DNA of 62,125 nucleotides from IMG/VR virus record IMGVR_UViG_3300023174_000172, positions 1 through 62,125 of that record. One strand, written 5' to 3'. The notes beneath the pieces were generated by a model, which was not told the DNA's origin, ran no database searches, and worked only from the letters and a program-made list of their open reading frames with translations. This DNA comes from a virus. The translations under genes and the position numbers were made by a program. Shown here piece after piece: positions 16,418-27,446 of this stretch (positions are counted from its first letter, which is position 1; each line of letters begins with the position of its first letter).

Positions 16418-16924
16418 ATGGCAACTATAAGATTAGACAATTTAACCAAACCTCGACAAGTAGGACTGGATCAAAATCAATATGATAAACTGCTTTTTGA
16501 TGAAGAAAAAGCAGTTTATACAGATCTTCACCTAGATTTAAAGCTTAAAACGATAATCGACGGTGATAGAGTAATAAATTCTAATGATATAGAGGTAGAT
16601 GAAAATTTAAGTGCCATAAAAAACTCAATAAGAAACATTTTTACAACAAAAAGAGGGCAAAAAATATATGATCCTGAGTTCGGTGCTTCCTTGGATCAAC
16701 ATTTATTTGAAAGAGTAGACGAATTTTATGCTAAACTTATAGGCGACGAAATATTAAAAAATATAGAAACCTATGAACCACGAATAGAAGTTTTAAAAAT
16801 ATCAATTCTACCAATTCCTGATCAAAATGAATATAGAATATCTATATATTATACATTTTTAAAAATAAAAAAACAACAAATGTTAGAATTAAGAATATTA
16901 AATGGTGGTCAAATTATTTTGTAA
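16418..16924 (+). CDS. 25: Baseplate wedge protein, T4 gp25-like
   Basis: 168 residues (T4 gp25 is 132). The family core is clear: LSAIKNSIRNIFTTKRGQ, then DPEFGASLDQHLFE, ILKNIETYEPRIEV and the final IYYTFL strand. This is the gp25/lysozyme-like wedge domain conserved in contractile tails, forming part of the baseplate core with gp6 and gp7. About 40 extra residues at the N-terminus come before the core. It is first in the wedge gene series, 15 bases from gp6. Confidence 0.92.
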   Translation: MATIRLDNLTKPRQVGLDQNQYDKLLFDEEKAVYTDLHLDLKLKTIIDGDRVINSNDIEVDENLSAIKNSIRNIFTTKRGQKIYDPEFGASLDQHLFERVDEFYAKLIGDEILKNIETYEPRIEVLKISILPIPDQNEYRISIYYTFLKIKKQQMLELRILNGGQIIL

Positions 16925-16926
16925 GG

Positions 16927-16937
16927 GTTAATTAGTT
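16927..16937 (+). promoter_or_regulatory. Weak late-type box, GTTAATTAGTT
   Basis: Partial match to the shared element, ending 2 bases before the gp6 ATG; similar to TATAAATAGTT before 27447. Confidence 0.25.
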
Positions 16938-16939
16938 AT

Positions 16940-18739
16940 ATGGAATTAATCGAAAAAAGTTATATTAATAAAGACTCTTATTTAACATTCGACGGTAAAA
17001 GTATAAGAGATGTAATAATAGACCGTTTAAATAAAGAAGGAATTTTCACAGATCAAAATTATCAAGGTTCAAATTTCTCGGCTTTTATAGATGTTATTTC
17101 TTATACATTTTCTACACTTTTATACTATTTAAATAAAACCTCATCAGAAAGTATGTTTTCCGAAGCACAATTATACGAAAACATGAATAGAATTATAAAA
17201 ATATTAAATTATAAACCTATCGGAAAGTTAGCACAAACAGTATCATATAGTTTATCAGTAAATAATTTAAATATCGGAAGCTATACAATTCCTAGATATT
17301 CATATATAAGAATCGGTGATTTAAATTTTTCATTTTCTACTGATATATCATTTTCTAAATCTATAAACGGAACCGAAACTATAGAAAATTTAAAAAATAA
17401 AAATATATTAAAGGAAGGTAAATTTATAGAATCTTCTATATATAAAGCCAACGGTATAAACAACGAAATTATATTCATATCAACATCCGAAAGCGTTTCA
17501 ATAGATCATTTTGATATACATGTTTACGTTAAAAGAGAAAATAGTTTATATTGGGAATCTTGGAACAGAGTAGATGATTTATTTTTAAGTAAAACTAACG
17601 ATGAAGTTTATGAAATACGATACAATCAAAACAAAAACTATGAAATAAAATTTGGTGATGATATAAACGGTTCAAAATTAAATAAAAATGATCAGGTTAT
17701 AATTTATTATCTTCAAATCAATCCTAATAGTGTTACGATTGGTCCTAATGCACTATTAAATTCAAAAATTATTCCATTTAATTCTATAAATTTTAATAAA
17801 ATTTTAATAGATACTAAATCGGAATTAGGAGAATATTTAAATTCTTTAAATTTTTCAAATCTTATATTAGATAACCAATATAGTTCTTCCGCACCACAGT
17901 TAGAAGAAACAGTTGATCAAATAAGAGAAAAAGCCCCAAAATTTTTTAGACTTCAAAATAGATTAATAACATCAAATGATTTTGAAACATATATAGAAAC
18001 CAATTTTTCAAATATTATAGCAGACGTAAAAGTTATAAATAATGAAGAATATTTAAAAACCTATATGAAATATTTGTATAATATAGGGTTAAAAAATCCA
18101 CAATTAGAAGATAACGTTTTATTAAACCAAATAAATTTTGGAACAAGTTGTAATTTTAATAATATATACATTTATACTATACCTAAAAATGATGATATAA
18201 TTTACCTAACAGAACCACAAAAAGAATTAATTAATACTAAAATTCGAGATATGAAACCATTAACGTCTAATACGGTTTTAATAGATCCTATTTATATGTT
18301 TTTAGATTTTTATTTACCTATCGTCAATGTAAATTATCAAGAAATTGCAAATACTAAATTATATATATACAAAAAAAATAATAATAAAAGATCATCATCG
18401 GCTATATTATTTGATGTTGAAGATATATTTAAAAAATATTTTACCAAAACTGCTAATAAAATAGGACAAGAAATTGATTTGTATAAAATAAATTCAGAAA
18501 TACTAACGATAGATGGTATTGATTATGTAACAACAAAAAGAGAAGATACTGGAACCGAATTAGAAGGTATAAATGTTTTGTGCTGGAATTCTATATATCC
18601 CGAATTAGATTCAAAGGTATACAGTCAAAATTTTGTATTAGAAGATTTCCAATATCCGGTTTTTAACAATTTATCCAATATTAAAAATCGAATAAATATT
18701 GTAGAAGAAACCGGAATTATTACATCTGCCGGATTTTAA
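16940..18739 (+). CDS. 6: Baseplate wedge subunit, T4 gp6-like (baseplate J family)
   Basis: 599 residues (T4 gp6 is 660). The N-terminus DVIIDRLNKEGIFTDQNYQGSN followed by ISYTFSTLLYYLNK and ENMNRIIKILNYKPIG is the characteristic gp6 opening. The middle carries YEIRFGDDINGSKLN-like strands and QIREKAPKFFRLQNR, standard for gpJ/gp6 proteins. It dimerises to form the inner baseplate ring with gp25 and gp7. It follows gp25 by 15 bases and precedes the next gene by 3. Confidence 0.92.
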   Translation: MELIEKSYINKDSYLTFDGKSIRDVIIDRLNKEGIFTDQNYQGSNFSAFIDVISYTFSTLLYYLNKTSSESMFSEAQLYENMNRIIKILNYKPIGKLAQTVSYSLSVNNLNIGSYTIPRYSYIRIGDLNFSFSTDISFSKSINGTETIENLKNKNILKEGKFIESSIYKANGINNEIIFISTSESVSIDHFDIHVYVKRENSLYWESWNRVDDLFLSKTNDEVYEIRYNQNKNYEIKFGDDINGSKLNKNDQVIIYYLQINPNSVTIGPNALLNSKIIPFNSINFNKILIDTKSELGEYLNSLNFSNLILDNQYSSSAPQLEETVDQIREKAPKFFRLQNRLITSNDFETYIETNFSNIIADVKVINNEEYLKTYMKYLYNIGLKNPQLEDNVLLNQINFGTSCNFNNIYIYTIPKNDDIIYLTEPQKELINTKIRDMKPLTSNTVLIDPIYMFLDFYLPIVNVNYQEIANTKLYIYKKNNNKRSSSAILFDVEDIFKKYFTKTANKIGQEIDLYKINSEILTIDGIDYVTTKREDTGTELEGINVLCWNSIYPELDSKVYSQNFVLEDFQYPVFNNLSNIKNRINIVEETGIITSAGF

Positions 18740-18742
18740 TAT

Positions 18743-21700
18743 ATGAGTAGAATAATTACAAATTTAACATTTTCAGATGTTTTAAACTATAATTCAGCGG
18801 AATTTGTAACAAACACCGATATAGGAAATGTAATAGAAAATTATAATAGAATCAATAATATTGGTAACTATGCTTATTTTTGGGGGTCGACAAAAAAATT
18901 TGTAACAATTACTTCAATAGATTCAGATCCAAACGTATTAGGATCTTTTAGATCATACACATATGGTTATTCTTATGGTGGTAATGATTGGATAGTCAGA
19001 AAAAACAATACAACAAATACATGGACTCTTATTGCTTACATGTATGGCGGAACTAAACAAAACGAAAATATAGCATTTAGTAATACAACATTAAATTCAT
19101 TGGTATGGGGGGATTGTTTTACTTTTAATTGGGAAAATGTTTTATTAGAAGATGAATTATATAAAATAAATTCAAATATAATTTTAGTGCCACAAAGAAC
19201 ATGTGTCAGTGGCACATTAACTCCCACACCAACCTCTACTAATACACCAACACCCACTCCAACAAGAACACTCATTAGTACCCCCACCACAACCCCCACC
19301 AATACTCCTACAAGAACATCTACACCCACAATAGCACCAACTGCTACTAATACACCAACACCCACACCAACAAGAACACCCACTAATACCCCAACACCGA
19401 CTAATACATCTACTCCAACACCTACACCAACGTTTAATTTTAATTTGTCTGTAAATAAAATTTCTGGGTTTGAAAAGGCAACAGAGTTTAAATTTAATAT
19501 TAGCCCAAATTATTTAAGCAGAATACAAAATATTAAATGGATATTTGATGATGGGACTACACAAGATCAATTATTGGAAGTAAATCATAAATATTCTTTT
19601 AGCGGAACATACAATCCAACCGTATTAGTTTTTACAGAAACCGAGATATTATCAGCATCGGTAGAAATAAATGTTTCTCATTATACAAATGAAGTATTAT
19701 ATTTTGATCAAGTTCCTCCATCAACATGGTCAGGCTATTATTCTCCAAAATACCCATTCAGAATTCATATAGCTTCTAAAGATATGGGACCGCATTACAT
19801 AGATTTGGCAGCAATGTATTCAAATTCCAAAAGATATCAAGAAAATCCCTCAAAATGGGGATTTTTAAAACCAGAATGGAGGTTTCTAGATTTAGATGGA
19901 AATGTCATACAAAGTATAAAAACCGAAGATACATTAATACGAATAGATGATGATGGAAACTTAGATCCTAATGGTATAGTTGTCGGTGTAACCGGAAAAG
20001 CAGAATTTTTCTTTGTTGATGATTTATATAATTTTAATAATTTTTTAAATAAAACTCCTATTACTACAATTATTGCAACTCTTCAAACTAGTGCGATATC
20101 CGTAAAATCTGACTACGAGTTAACCAATGCCGTAGTACCCGGTTACGCGAACAGTCTAGCATATGACTGCATACCATATATATCTTTTTTACCGATACCC
20201 GACAGTTTAAAATTAACCGAAAACGCTGTTAACGATTTTACTAACCCAAAATGGATCGATGCTAACATTCCTATATTTATAAATATAGAAGATAAAAAAG
20301 ATTATTTTGATTTTTGTTTAGATTCCGAATATCAATTAACAAATGTACCAAATAAAACATATTTTAATAAAAATTATCCCATAGAAAAACCAGAAGATCC
20401 TTTATTTGTTAATATCAATAATAAAACATTAACATTTACACCGTCTTCTTTAAATTTTCATATTAAAGATGCTGATGATTTTTACGATGCTGGTTATTAT
20501 CGAGGATTTTTTAAAATTGATACCGAAGAAGATTTTACATCAACAATAGCAGCTACTTCACAAATCACATTACCATCAAATTTTAAAGTTTTTTATAATA
20601 ACCCTTATATATGGGTATCTAATCCAACTGCCGGAACCATATCGAAACTTGTATACACCGGAGAACTAAGCCCATGTAAAAAATCTACAAATTTTTTACA
20701 AATACAAACATACGAAGTACCTATATTAAAAGATGAAAATTTAGATGTTACTCCTAATATGTATCTTTCGGGATTTCATGGTGTTGATTATTTTGCAATA
20801 TTACCCTTTCCGTATTGTCAATCATGGGTTTTAGATTCAGAATTAAATAGTATTTATGCTATTTCTAACACAGATGGTAAAATTTTAAAAACAATTGATG
20901 TTAATAAAATAGTAAAAGACCAAGATCTTGGGTTTTTGATAGATTTTCAAACTACACCATCTTCTATTGTTTTAAACAGCAAAAAAGATTTTTGGGTAAC
21001 TTTATACGACACTGTTTCTACATTAAAATTCGATAAATATGGTAACTATTTGTTTGCGATTCATCCATTAAATTTTACGGGTTATGAAAATTTACCATCA
21101 AATTATTTATTTAAACTTAGACAGGCATTTAGCGGTTTACCTGATCAAAATTTAATAGAACCAACAGTTGTTGATGTTGATATAGAAGATAATATTTGGA
21201 TAACATATTCAAATCCATTGAGTAGTTTCATTATTAAATACGATACAGATGGAAATTTATTAAAATGTATTGATTTTCCGGCTTTTTCATCACCACAGGA
21301 AATTATTTGCGATTCTACTGGAAATTTTTGGGTTAAAGGCGTTGAAACAAGAAGCGGTGATTTTAATAATAGTCTTTCCGCGACATTTATAGAAAAAAGA
21401 AATTCTGATGGAGTATTGCTTAGTTCATATAGAAATCTTCATAATGTCACCCATCTAACATTAGATCAATATCAAAATTTATGGTATTTACACGATTTTA
21501 ATGGACTGGGAAAAATTGAAAACATTAATGGAAATAACACTAGAATTTGGTTAAATTACGATTATCAAAACTTAGAATATCCTTATAATGCAAAAGAATG
21601 GCACGATGCATCAAGAAAAAACGCAGATTATACAATATTTGACGGTATAGCCGTAGATATTAGAGATTATGTATATGTTTTGAATTCTTTGGAAAATTAT

Positions 21701-22732
21701 ATATACGTTTATGATGCTATAACAACAAATTTTATAATTAAATTACCAGTACCTTTAAGAAAAGGTGTTAATTTTTGGATTAACGACAAAGGAGAAGTAG
21801 TAACAGATAAAACACCGATTAGTTTTTCCTTAAAAGCGAATGGAGATTTTACCGGATTTAAATGGTTAAATAAATATGTAAATAAACATGTTGATTATCT
21901 ATTTGATAGACCAATATATGATCTATCGGCTATATATATCGAAGGCGAAAGCAAATCTTTAAATTTTTATAAAAATAATCCTTACGATTTTTATAAAATT
22001 AAAGAAAAATTTAATCTTTCTAACTATATAAAAGATAGCGCAAACATGCCTGTTATAAAAGAAAGCGATTTTTTATTTGATACGTTTTTTAAAACAATTT
22101 TTGGAGAAGAACACCGTAACGATTTAGGAGTTTTAGCATACGAAAAAATTTCTAATTTTAATTTAAATCATTCTGATATAGATACCTGCAACATAGAACA
22201 ATTATATAATTTATCACAATTATTAGGAATTGAAAACGATAATTATCGATTAAATTTTACAAACGATGTTAAAAGAATATTAGACATAGCCAGTATTAAT
22301 GAATCATATTTATGGGGAAATCAAACCGAAAATGAAATTGATATTTATAAATTATTAAATGAAAAAAATCCAGTTAATAGTTTAACATTTCAAGTTACTG
22401 CTGGTGTTCCCATGATATTAAAAACAAAAATATCCAAAAAATATGAAATTGTTTTTACCGGACCATTAAGCGGTGATAATATATATAGTTTAGAAACATT
22501 AGCAAACTATATTGGTCTAAATCAATATAACTGGCAGGTAGATTATGATTTTTATTTAGGAGATATATGGAAAGATAAAGAATATAGGAATAACATAATA
22601 GATTGGAACAATAATAAAACAACAATTTCTCCTAATTTATCAGATTCTTATATAGATTGGAGTAAAAATGAAGGTATAGTGGAAACTTTATTATCATATG
22701 AGATATATAAAGGATTGGATTTTTTCAATTAA
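18743..22732 (+). CDS. Giant baseplate/tail protein with PKD-like and beta-propeller domains
   Basis: 1329 residues. Parts in order: a unique N-terminal domain (1-157), a Thr-Pro tract (158-230), a PKD-like domain (about 240-310, IKWIFDDGT with YSFSGTYNPTV), and a large middle region. NHL-type beta-propeller repeats span about 615-1050 (IWVSNPTAG, NIWITYSNPL, NLWYLHDFNG, YVYVLNSLEN). A helical C-terminus ends KGLDFFN. The propeller end GDFTGFKWLNKYV matches GDFTGYQYLRKFE in the minus-strand protein at 44062-47370. Position after gp6 suggests the gp7 place in the wedge, but sequence does not prove it. Confidence 0.75.
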   Translation: MSRIITNLTFSDVLNYNSAEFVTNTDIGNVIENYNRINNIGNYAYFWGSTKKFVTITSIDSDPNVLGSFRSYTYGYSYGGNDWIVRKNNTTNTWTLIAYMYGGTKQNENIAFSNTTLNSLVWGDCFTFNWENVLLEDELYKINSNIILVPQRTCVSGTLTPTPTSTNTPTPTPTRTLISTPTTTPTNTPTRTSTPTIAPTATNTPTPTPTRTPTNTPTPTNTSTPTPTPTFNFNLSVNKISGFEKATEFKFNISPNYLSRIQNIKWIFDDGTTQDQLLEVNHKYSFSGTYNPTVLVFTETEILSASVEINVSHYTNEVLYFDQVPPSTWSGYYSPKYPFRIHIASKDMGPHYIDLAAMYSNSKRYQENPSKWGFLKPEWRFLDLDGNVIQSIKTEDTLIRIDDDGNLDPNGIVVGVTGKAEFFFVDDLYNFNNFLNKTPITTIIATLQTSAISVKSDYELTNAVVPGYANSLAYDCIPYISFLPIPDSLKLTENAVNDFTNPKWIDANIPIFINIEDKKDYFDFCLDSEYQLTNVPNKTYFNKNYPIEKPEDPLFVNINNKTLTFTPSSLNFHIKDADDFYDAGYYRGFFKIDTEEDFTSTIAATSQITLPSNFKVFYNNPYIWVSNPTAGTISKLVYTGELSPCKKSTNFLQIQTYEVPILKDENLDVTPNMYLSGFHGVDYFAILPFPYCQSWVLDSELNSIYAISNTDGKILKTIDVNKIVKDQDLGFLIDFQTTPSSIVLNSKKDFWVTLYDTVSTLKFDKYGNYLFAIHPLNFTGYENLPSNYLFKLRQAFSGLPDQNLIEPTVVDVDIEDNIWITYSNPLSSFIIKYDTDGNLLKCIDFPAFSSPQEIICDSTGNFWVKGVETRSGDFNNSLSATFIEKRNSDGVLLSSYRNLHNVTHLTLDQYQNLWYLHDFNGLGKIENINGNNTRIWLNYDYQNLEYPYNAKEWHDASRKNADYTIFDGIAVDIRDYVYVLNSLENYIYVYDAITTNFIIKLPVPLRKGVNFWINDKGEVVTDKTPISFSLKANGDFTGFKWLNKYVNKHVDYLFDRPIYDLSAIYIEGESKSLNFYKNNPYDFYKIKEKFNLSNYIKDSANMPVIKESDFLFDTFFKTIFGEEHRNDLGVLAYEKISNFNLNHSDIDTCNIEQLYNLSQLLGIENDNYRLNFTNDVKRILDIASINESYLWGNQTENEIDIYKLLNEKNPVNSLTFQVTAGVPMILKTKISKKYEIVFTGPLSGDNIYSLETLANYIGLNQYNWQVDYDFYLGDIWKDKEYRNNIIDWNNNKTTISPNLSDSYIDWSKNEGIVETLLSYEIYKGLDFFN
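19214..19432 (+). repeat. Thr-Pro tract 2
   Basis: Codes 73 residues rich in TPTPT and NTPTPT between the N-terminal and PKD-like domains. Confidence 0.95.
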
Positions 22733-22747
22733 AAACTTAAATAGTTA

Positions 22748-22758
22748 CCTAAATATTT
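22748..22758 (+). promoter_or_regulatory. Late-promoter-like box, CCTAAATATTT
   Basis: Ends 3 bases before the ATG at 22762. Confidence 0.35.
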
Positions 22759-22761
22759 AAA

Positions 22762-25700
22762 ATGCAATTTGAGTACAATAAAAGTTTTAATTTTACGGAA
22801 ATAGGTAATTGGCCGAATGAAAAATATAATTTTTCTCCTATTTCTGAAAATATAGAACCAATATCAAAACCAATTTATTTATATTTTCCGGTTTTTGGAA
22901 ATCCATCAGTAGATTATGGAATATATTCAAAAAATCCATTAATAGACTATGAGTATGGCAGCATATATAAAGATCATCAGCCATTTAAAAATAAAATTAC
23001 ATTAAATTTATTTTCAAATACAGTACCATTAAGTTTTTACTATACTCCTATACATAGAGAACTATATCCATATTCAATTTTTAATGTTTTCGGCATAGAT
23101 TCTGATGAAACAACAAAAGGATTTTTTTTAAACCCTAAAACACTTTTTTTTAAACCCGTTTATACCGAAAAATCTGATATAGGATGGCGAATATCTCTTA
23201 CAACAATACTTTTAGGAACAAATCCTATATATTTTCATTCTAATGAATTTATAGCAGATGCTTTAAAAATTTATAAATTAGATAGAGAAAAATATGATCT
23301 AAAAACCGAAACAGAAATCCCAAAAAATTTAATTTTTAAATATGATGTTAAAGGATGTGAAAAATATTTTAATAAAGGTATAATAAATTTTACAGATACA
23401 TTTAATCCAAGTTCATATCAAATTACTTTAGAAGAAACTGGTACACACATTAAACCTAATAGCATTTATATAACAAATAAACACTATTTGATTGAAAATA
23501 ATGCAAATATAGGAGAAATATCATATTATAATAACGAAGATAATGATTTTTTCAATTATAACGGAACAAATTATAATTTTAATAATGACAACGATTATCA
23601 AAAATACGAATTATTTAAAAATCCTTTAGATTCTGATGATATTTGGTTGAGTTTAAAATTAAGTCCGTCTACCACATATTTAGAATACGATTGTAACCTA
23701 GAAAAAGTTAAGGGTGTAGTAGATACGTCATTAGGTATAAAATATATAGCAGATTCCGATAAAATTAAAAATACCAATGAAAATGTAGAAGATACTATAT
23801 TAATATTTGAAGATAATGGAAATATACAAGATATAAATCAAGAATTTTCAAGTGAAAATTCTGGAAATATTTTACTAGATTTAAAATATCCACCACATTA
23901 TTATAATATAAATTTAAAATACAAAGCATACACGGATTTTTATAATTTAAGCGGTATTTTAACATTCGAAGACAATGACACCGATACACTATTACAGAAA
24001 ATTTTTGATTATTTTGATTCTCCTATATTTATAGATGATCGATATTCTAAATTTGCGTATAGTTTAATAGCAATAGACGATTCTTTTTATAAATCTACTG
24101 GAGTTTTGTTAAGTTCTATAAGTTCATATAGTAATTATAATATTAATAATATTACAAATCTAACAGCATATTCTTTAGAAGAATTAAAAACAAATTTAAC
24201 ATCAATATGCTCAATTTTTGACAATATATTATACACAGAAATTGATAATGATATATATAAAACAAAAGGAATCAAATTAAGCGGTATTCCGGTTTTTTCG
24301 GGGTATAATTATATTACCGGATCAACCCTAGAAGAATTATCAGCTAATATTTTAAATTTTGGAATTCCGGTATATGTAATAACAAATACTACAAATTCAT
24401 CAGATTTATATAAATCTTCGGGTACATATAATACATCTGTAAATTATTATAATGATACGTTTGTAAACGAAGTATCCTCATATGAAACTGTTTCATATTT
24501 ATTAAATACTATTTTAGTAACAGCTACAGAAATACCACAATTGACAAGTTTGATATATAATTTAGGCGAACCTTATATAAATTATGCCGAAATAACAAAC
24601 TCAATATATCATCAAAATGAATATGTATCCACTGGTATAGTATTAAGCGGAGACTGGGTTTGTATAGATACCCAAACTGCTACAGGTTCGAATTATTACG
24701 AATTAACCGCAAGTGCCGATTCTTTTGGCGGCATATACTCATTATATTCTACGATAACAAGTAAAATAAATTTTTTAAATGATTTTAAAACTACTGGTGC
24801 ATATTTTGACGGAATTGTTTATAAAAACCAATTAAGTTCATTTGAATTTCAAGAAGCAACACCAACAACTTATTATAATTCTATAAGTACATACGATTTA
24901 AGAGTAAATGCTATTTTTAATGTTTCGGTAAGTTCATATGACGAAACATTGATACAAGACACGTATCTATATAATACAATAAGTGTTTATAATATAGATA
25001 GTAAAATTTATGAAAATTTTGTAGAAGGTTATAGTTTTAATTACGATTTAACATCTAAAGTGATCGATTATTCGACGGATTTTGTTAAAATTTCAACATA
25101 TTTATTTTCAGATTATCATTTATCGATGTTAGATTTAGAAACATACGGTATTTTTGATTATATTAAATATGAATTTTTAGATGTATCGAATACATTAAAA
25201 CCTTTTTTATCATGCTATTACAGCGAAGAAAAAATTCCATATAATATATATGATCTAGATTGGGTTTCGGCTACTAGTGGATGTGTTTTATATATTGAAT
25301 ACCCCAATACTACCTTTGGCGAAGTTTCTTTTAACATAGTTCCAAAATTATCAACACAAAACGGTATTCTAGATTCATATTTTAAAACAAAAATAACTCT
25401 AGCCAAAAATTTAACGAACAATGATTTATATGGGTCTAATAAATTAATATTAAACAAAAAAAATGAAAAATCTAATTTAATAGAAATCGAATTAGTAGAT
25501 TTATACGATGATTTAACCGGAAATAATACGTCATGGACATTTGAACCGGATATAAAAAACGTTGTAATGTATGTTAAAAATCCAGAAACCGACGAAATAC
25601 AATATATACAAAAAAATGAATCTATAGTATACAATAAAAACTATACATCAATCGTTTATCTATCGGGTTATACAAATAACGAATTAAAAATTATAGCTTA

Positions 25701-27420
25701 TTCAGAAAAGTATAATAAAACAGTAGATTTAAATACAAATTTAGAATTATTTGATATATATGAAGATAGTCAACCGATAATATATCCAATAATACCATTA
25801 GATAATTTAAATAAAATAAGAACTATTGATTTAGCGGTTTATTTACAAACCCAAGAAACATTGAATGAATTTTCCGATGAATTTTCGATGTATTGGCTTT
25901 GGGAATATGGCGATCTGACCGATTCTACTATACAACCGATAACAGCTATAAAAAATGATGGCAGACTATATTCTTCAGGTGAAACCGAAACAATACAAAG
26001 TATAAGTGCTTTAAGGTTTTTTATAAATCCCAATCAAAATTATAGTTCTATAGAAAATACAATAAAAATAAAGGCATATATTTTAAATGAAAAAAAATAC
26101 TTTACTCCAGAGTATACCTTTACCGTCGATGATTATCCAATAGATAGTTTATACTCATTAAACATAGAATCTTATTATGATAACTATCCTGATGTACCTA
26201 TACATAATACAACAATTTCACCTTTTTTTACAAGACCTTTAAACGATTTTTCGGTTTATAGATTTAGTATTGATTCTTCCGAAACATCAATATTTAAATT
26301 TTTAGATAATTATGAAAATATAACATGGGAATTTTATGATAATTTGGGATTCTATCAAAAAATAACAGGAGTAGACACGGTAGATCATTACGAAATTTAT
26401 AATTCTTTAGATTGGAATTTAAATTTTGTAAAATTAAAAATAGAAAATCTTAAATTACCAAATTGGAATACACCTCACACTTTTACAAAAATTTTAACTA
26501 TAAAATCATTAACAGAAACCGAGTTTTATAATCCATTAAAGGTAATATTCTATCCTGAATTTTATTGGCCTACTCATAGTTCTAATATTGTTTTTTCAAA
26601 TGAAGATAATTTTATTTATGCTTTAACACCTTCAACCTACGAAAATAAAAAATCAGAAACTTATAGCTTTTATGTTAGTGCTGATAAAAATTTTAACACT
26701 TATGAATATTCTACGGGAGATGTTTTAAACACTCCAACCGGAAAAATTGTATTACCAGAATCAAATCAAATAAAATCTTATAACGGAATATCTATATCGG
26801 TTAGTGCTTTTGATGATATATATTTCCCAAAACAAAACGGAATAGTTTATAAAATAGCAACAGAAACTGAATTATTAGATTATTATATGGATAATTTGGT
26901 ATTCACTACATTACCATTTGAATCTGAAGTAGATTTTTATATAGATAATTTTACAAAATCTCCTAAGATATTGCCATTTGACACTTTCAATTTTACATTT
27001 TCTTCAATTTTTAGTTCTGTAAATATTAAAGATAATAGAATATTAATAGTCGATCAATTTATACTACCAAATTATAAAAATAGTCCGATTAAAATTGTAG
27101 ATGATAATAGTACAGTAGTATACACGCTCTCAACGATATATTGGGTAGCTACAAAAGAAATAGAAGCTAAAACCGGAAGATATAATATATTTGAATTAAA
27201 TTTAGGAAATCCATTAGAAATTTTAACAATATCTAATAAAAGTATAGAAACTTTATATCTTACCGCAGAAGCTAGATTGAAAAAAACTATACCATATGAA
27301 ACTTTTGAGAATTATCCATCATACGAAGATAAAGAATTATGGAAAATTGTTGATGAAACATTAGAAGCTAAAGAATTAGATTATGCCTTTATAGCGGATA
27401 TTTTAGGTAATATAGAATAA
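22762..27420 (+). CDS. Giant structural protein of the baseplate/tail region
   Basis: 1552 residues, Tyr/Asn/Ser-rich and beta-strand rich, with no recognised catalytic motif. About residues 420-680 hold diverged repeats of some 50 residues marked by YKSTGVLLSS, YKTKGIKLSG, YKSSGTYNTS, STGIVLSGDW and FKTTGAYFDG. Later parts look like Ig-type beta domains (about 1050-1500). The C-terminus ends in a helix, ELDYAFIADILGNIE. It lies between two propeller-containing genes in the same direction and is probably part of the wedge or fibre-network assembly. A specific role cannot be given. Confidence 0.7.
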   Translation: MQFEYNKSFNFTEIGNWPNEKYNFSPISENIEPISKPIYLYFPVFGNPSVDYGIYSKNPLIDYEYGSIYKDHQPFKNKITLNLFSNTVPLSFYYTPIHRELYPYSIFNVFGIDSDETTKGFFLNPKTLFFKPVYTEKSDIGWRISLTTILLGTNPIYFHSNEFIADALKIYKLDREKYDLKTETEIPKNLIFKYDVKGCEKYFNKGIINFTDTFNPSSYQITLEETGTHIKPNSIYITNKHYLIENNANIGEISYYNNEDNDFFNYNGTNYNFNNDNDYQKYELFKNPLDSDDIWLSLKLSPSTTYLEYDCNLEKVKGVVDTSLGIKYIADSDKIKNTNENVEDTILIFEDNGNIQDINQEFSSENSGNILLDLKYPPHYYNINLKYKAYTDFYNLSGILTFEDNDTDTLLQKIFDYFDSPIFIDDRYSKFAYSLIAIDDSFYKSTGVLLSSISSYSNYNINNITNLTAYSLEELKTNLTSICSIFDNILYTEIDNDIYKTKGIKLSGIPVFSGYNYITGSTLEELSANILNFGIPVYVITNTTNSSDLYKSSGTYNTSVNYYNDTFVNEVSSYETVSYLLNTILVTATEIPQLTSLIYNLGEPYINYAEITNSIYHQNEYVSTGIVLSGDWVCIDTQTATGSNYYELTASADSFGGIYSLYSTITSKINFLNDFKTTGAYFDGIVYKNQLSSFEFQEATPTTYYNSISTYDLRVNAIFNVSVSSYDETLIQDTYLYNTISVYNIDSKIYENFVEGYSFNYDLTSKVIDYSTDFVKISTYLFSDYHLSMLDLETYGIFDYIKYEFLDVSNTLKPFLSCYYSEEKIPYNIYDLDWVSATSGCVLYIEYPNTTFGEVSFNIVPKLSTQNGILDSYFKTKITLAKNLTNNDLYGSNKLILNKKNEKSNLIEIELVDLYDDLTGNNTSWTFEPDIKNVVMYVKNPETDEIQYIQKNESIVYNKNYTSIVYLSGYTNNELKIIAYSEKYNKTVDLNTNLELFDIYEDSQPIIYPIIPLDNLNKIRTIDLAVYLQTQETLNEFSDEFSMYWLWEYGDLTDSTIQPITAIKNDGRLYSSGETETIQSISALRFFINPNQNYSSIENTIKIKAYILNEKKYFTPEYTFTVDDYPIDSLYSLNIESYYDNYPDVPIHNTTISPFFTRPLNDFSVYRFSIDSSETSIFKFLDNYENITWEFYDNLGFYQKITGVDTVDHYEIYNSLDWNLNFVKLKIENLKLPNWNTPHTFTKILTIKSLTETEFYNPLKVIFYPEFYWPTHSSNIVFSNEDNFIYALTPSTYENKKSETYSFYVSADKNFNTYEYSTGDVLNTPTGKIVLPESNQIKSYNGISISVSAFDDIYFPKQNGIVYKIATETELLDYYMDNLVFTTLPFESEVDFYIDNFTKSPKILPFDTFNFTFSSIFSSVNIKDNRILIVDQFILPNYKNSPIKIVDDNSTVVYTLSTIYWVATKEIEAKTGRYNIFELNLGNPLEILTISNKSIETLYLTAEARLKKTIPYETFENYPSYEDKELWKIVDETLEAKELDYAFIADILGNIE

Positions 27421-27432
27421 TATATATCCGCA

Positions 27433-27443
27433 TATAAATAGTT
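27433..27443 (+). promoter_or_regulatory. Late-promoter-like box, TATAAATAGTT
   Basis: Exact TATAAATA core (27433-27440), as in T4 late promoters, ending 3 bases before the ATG at 27447. Confidence 0.55.
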
Positions 27444-27446
27444 ATT

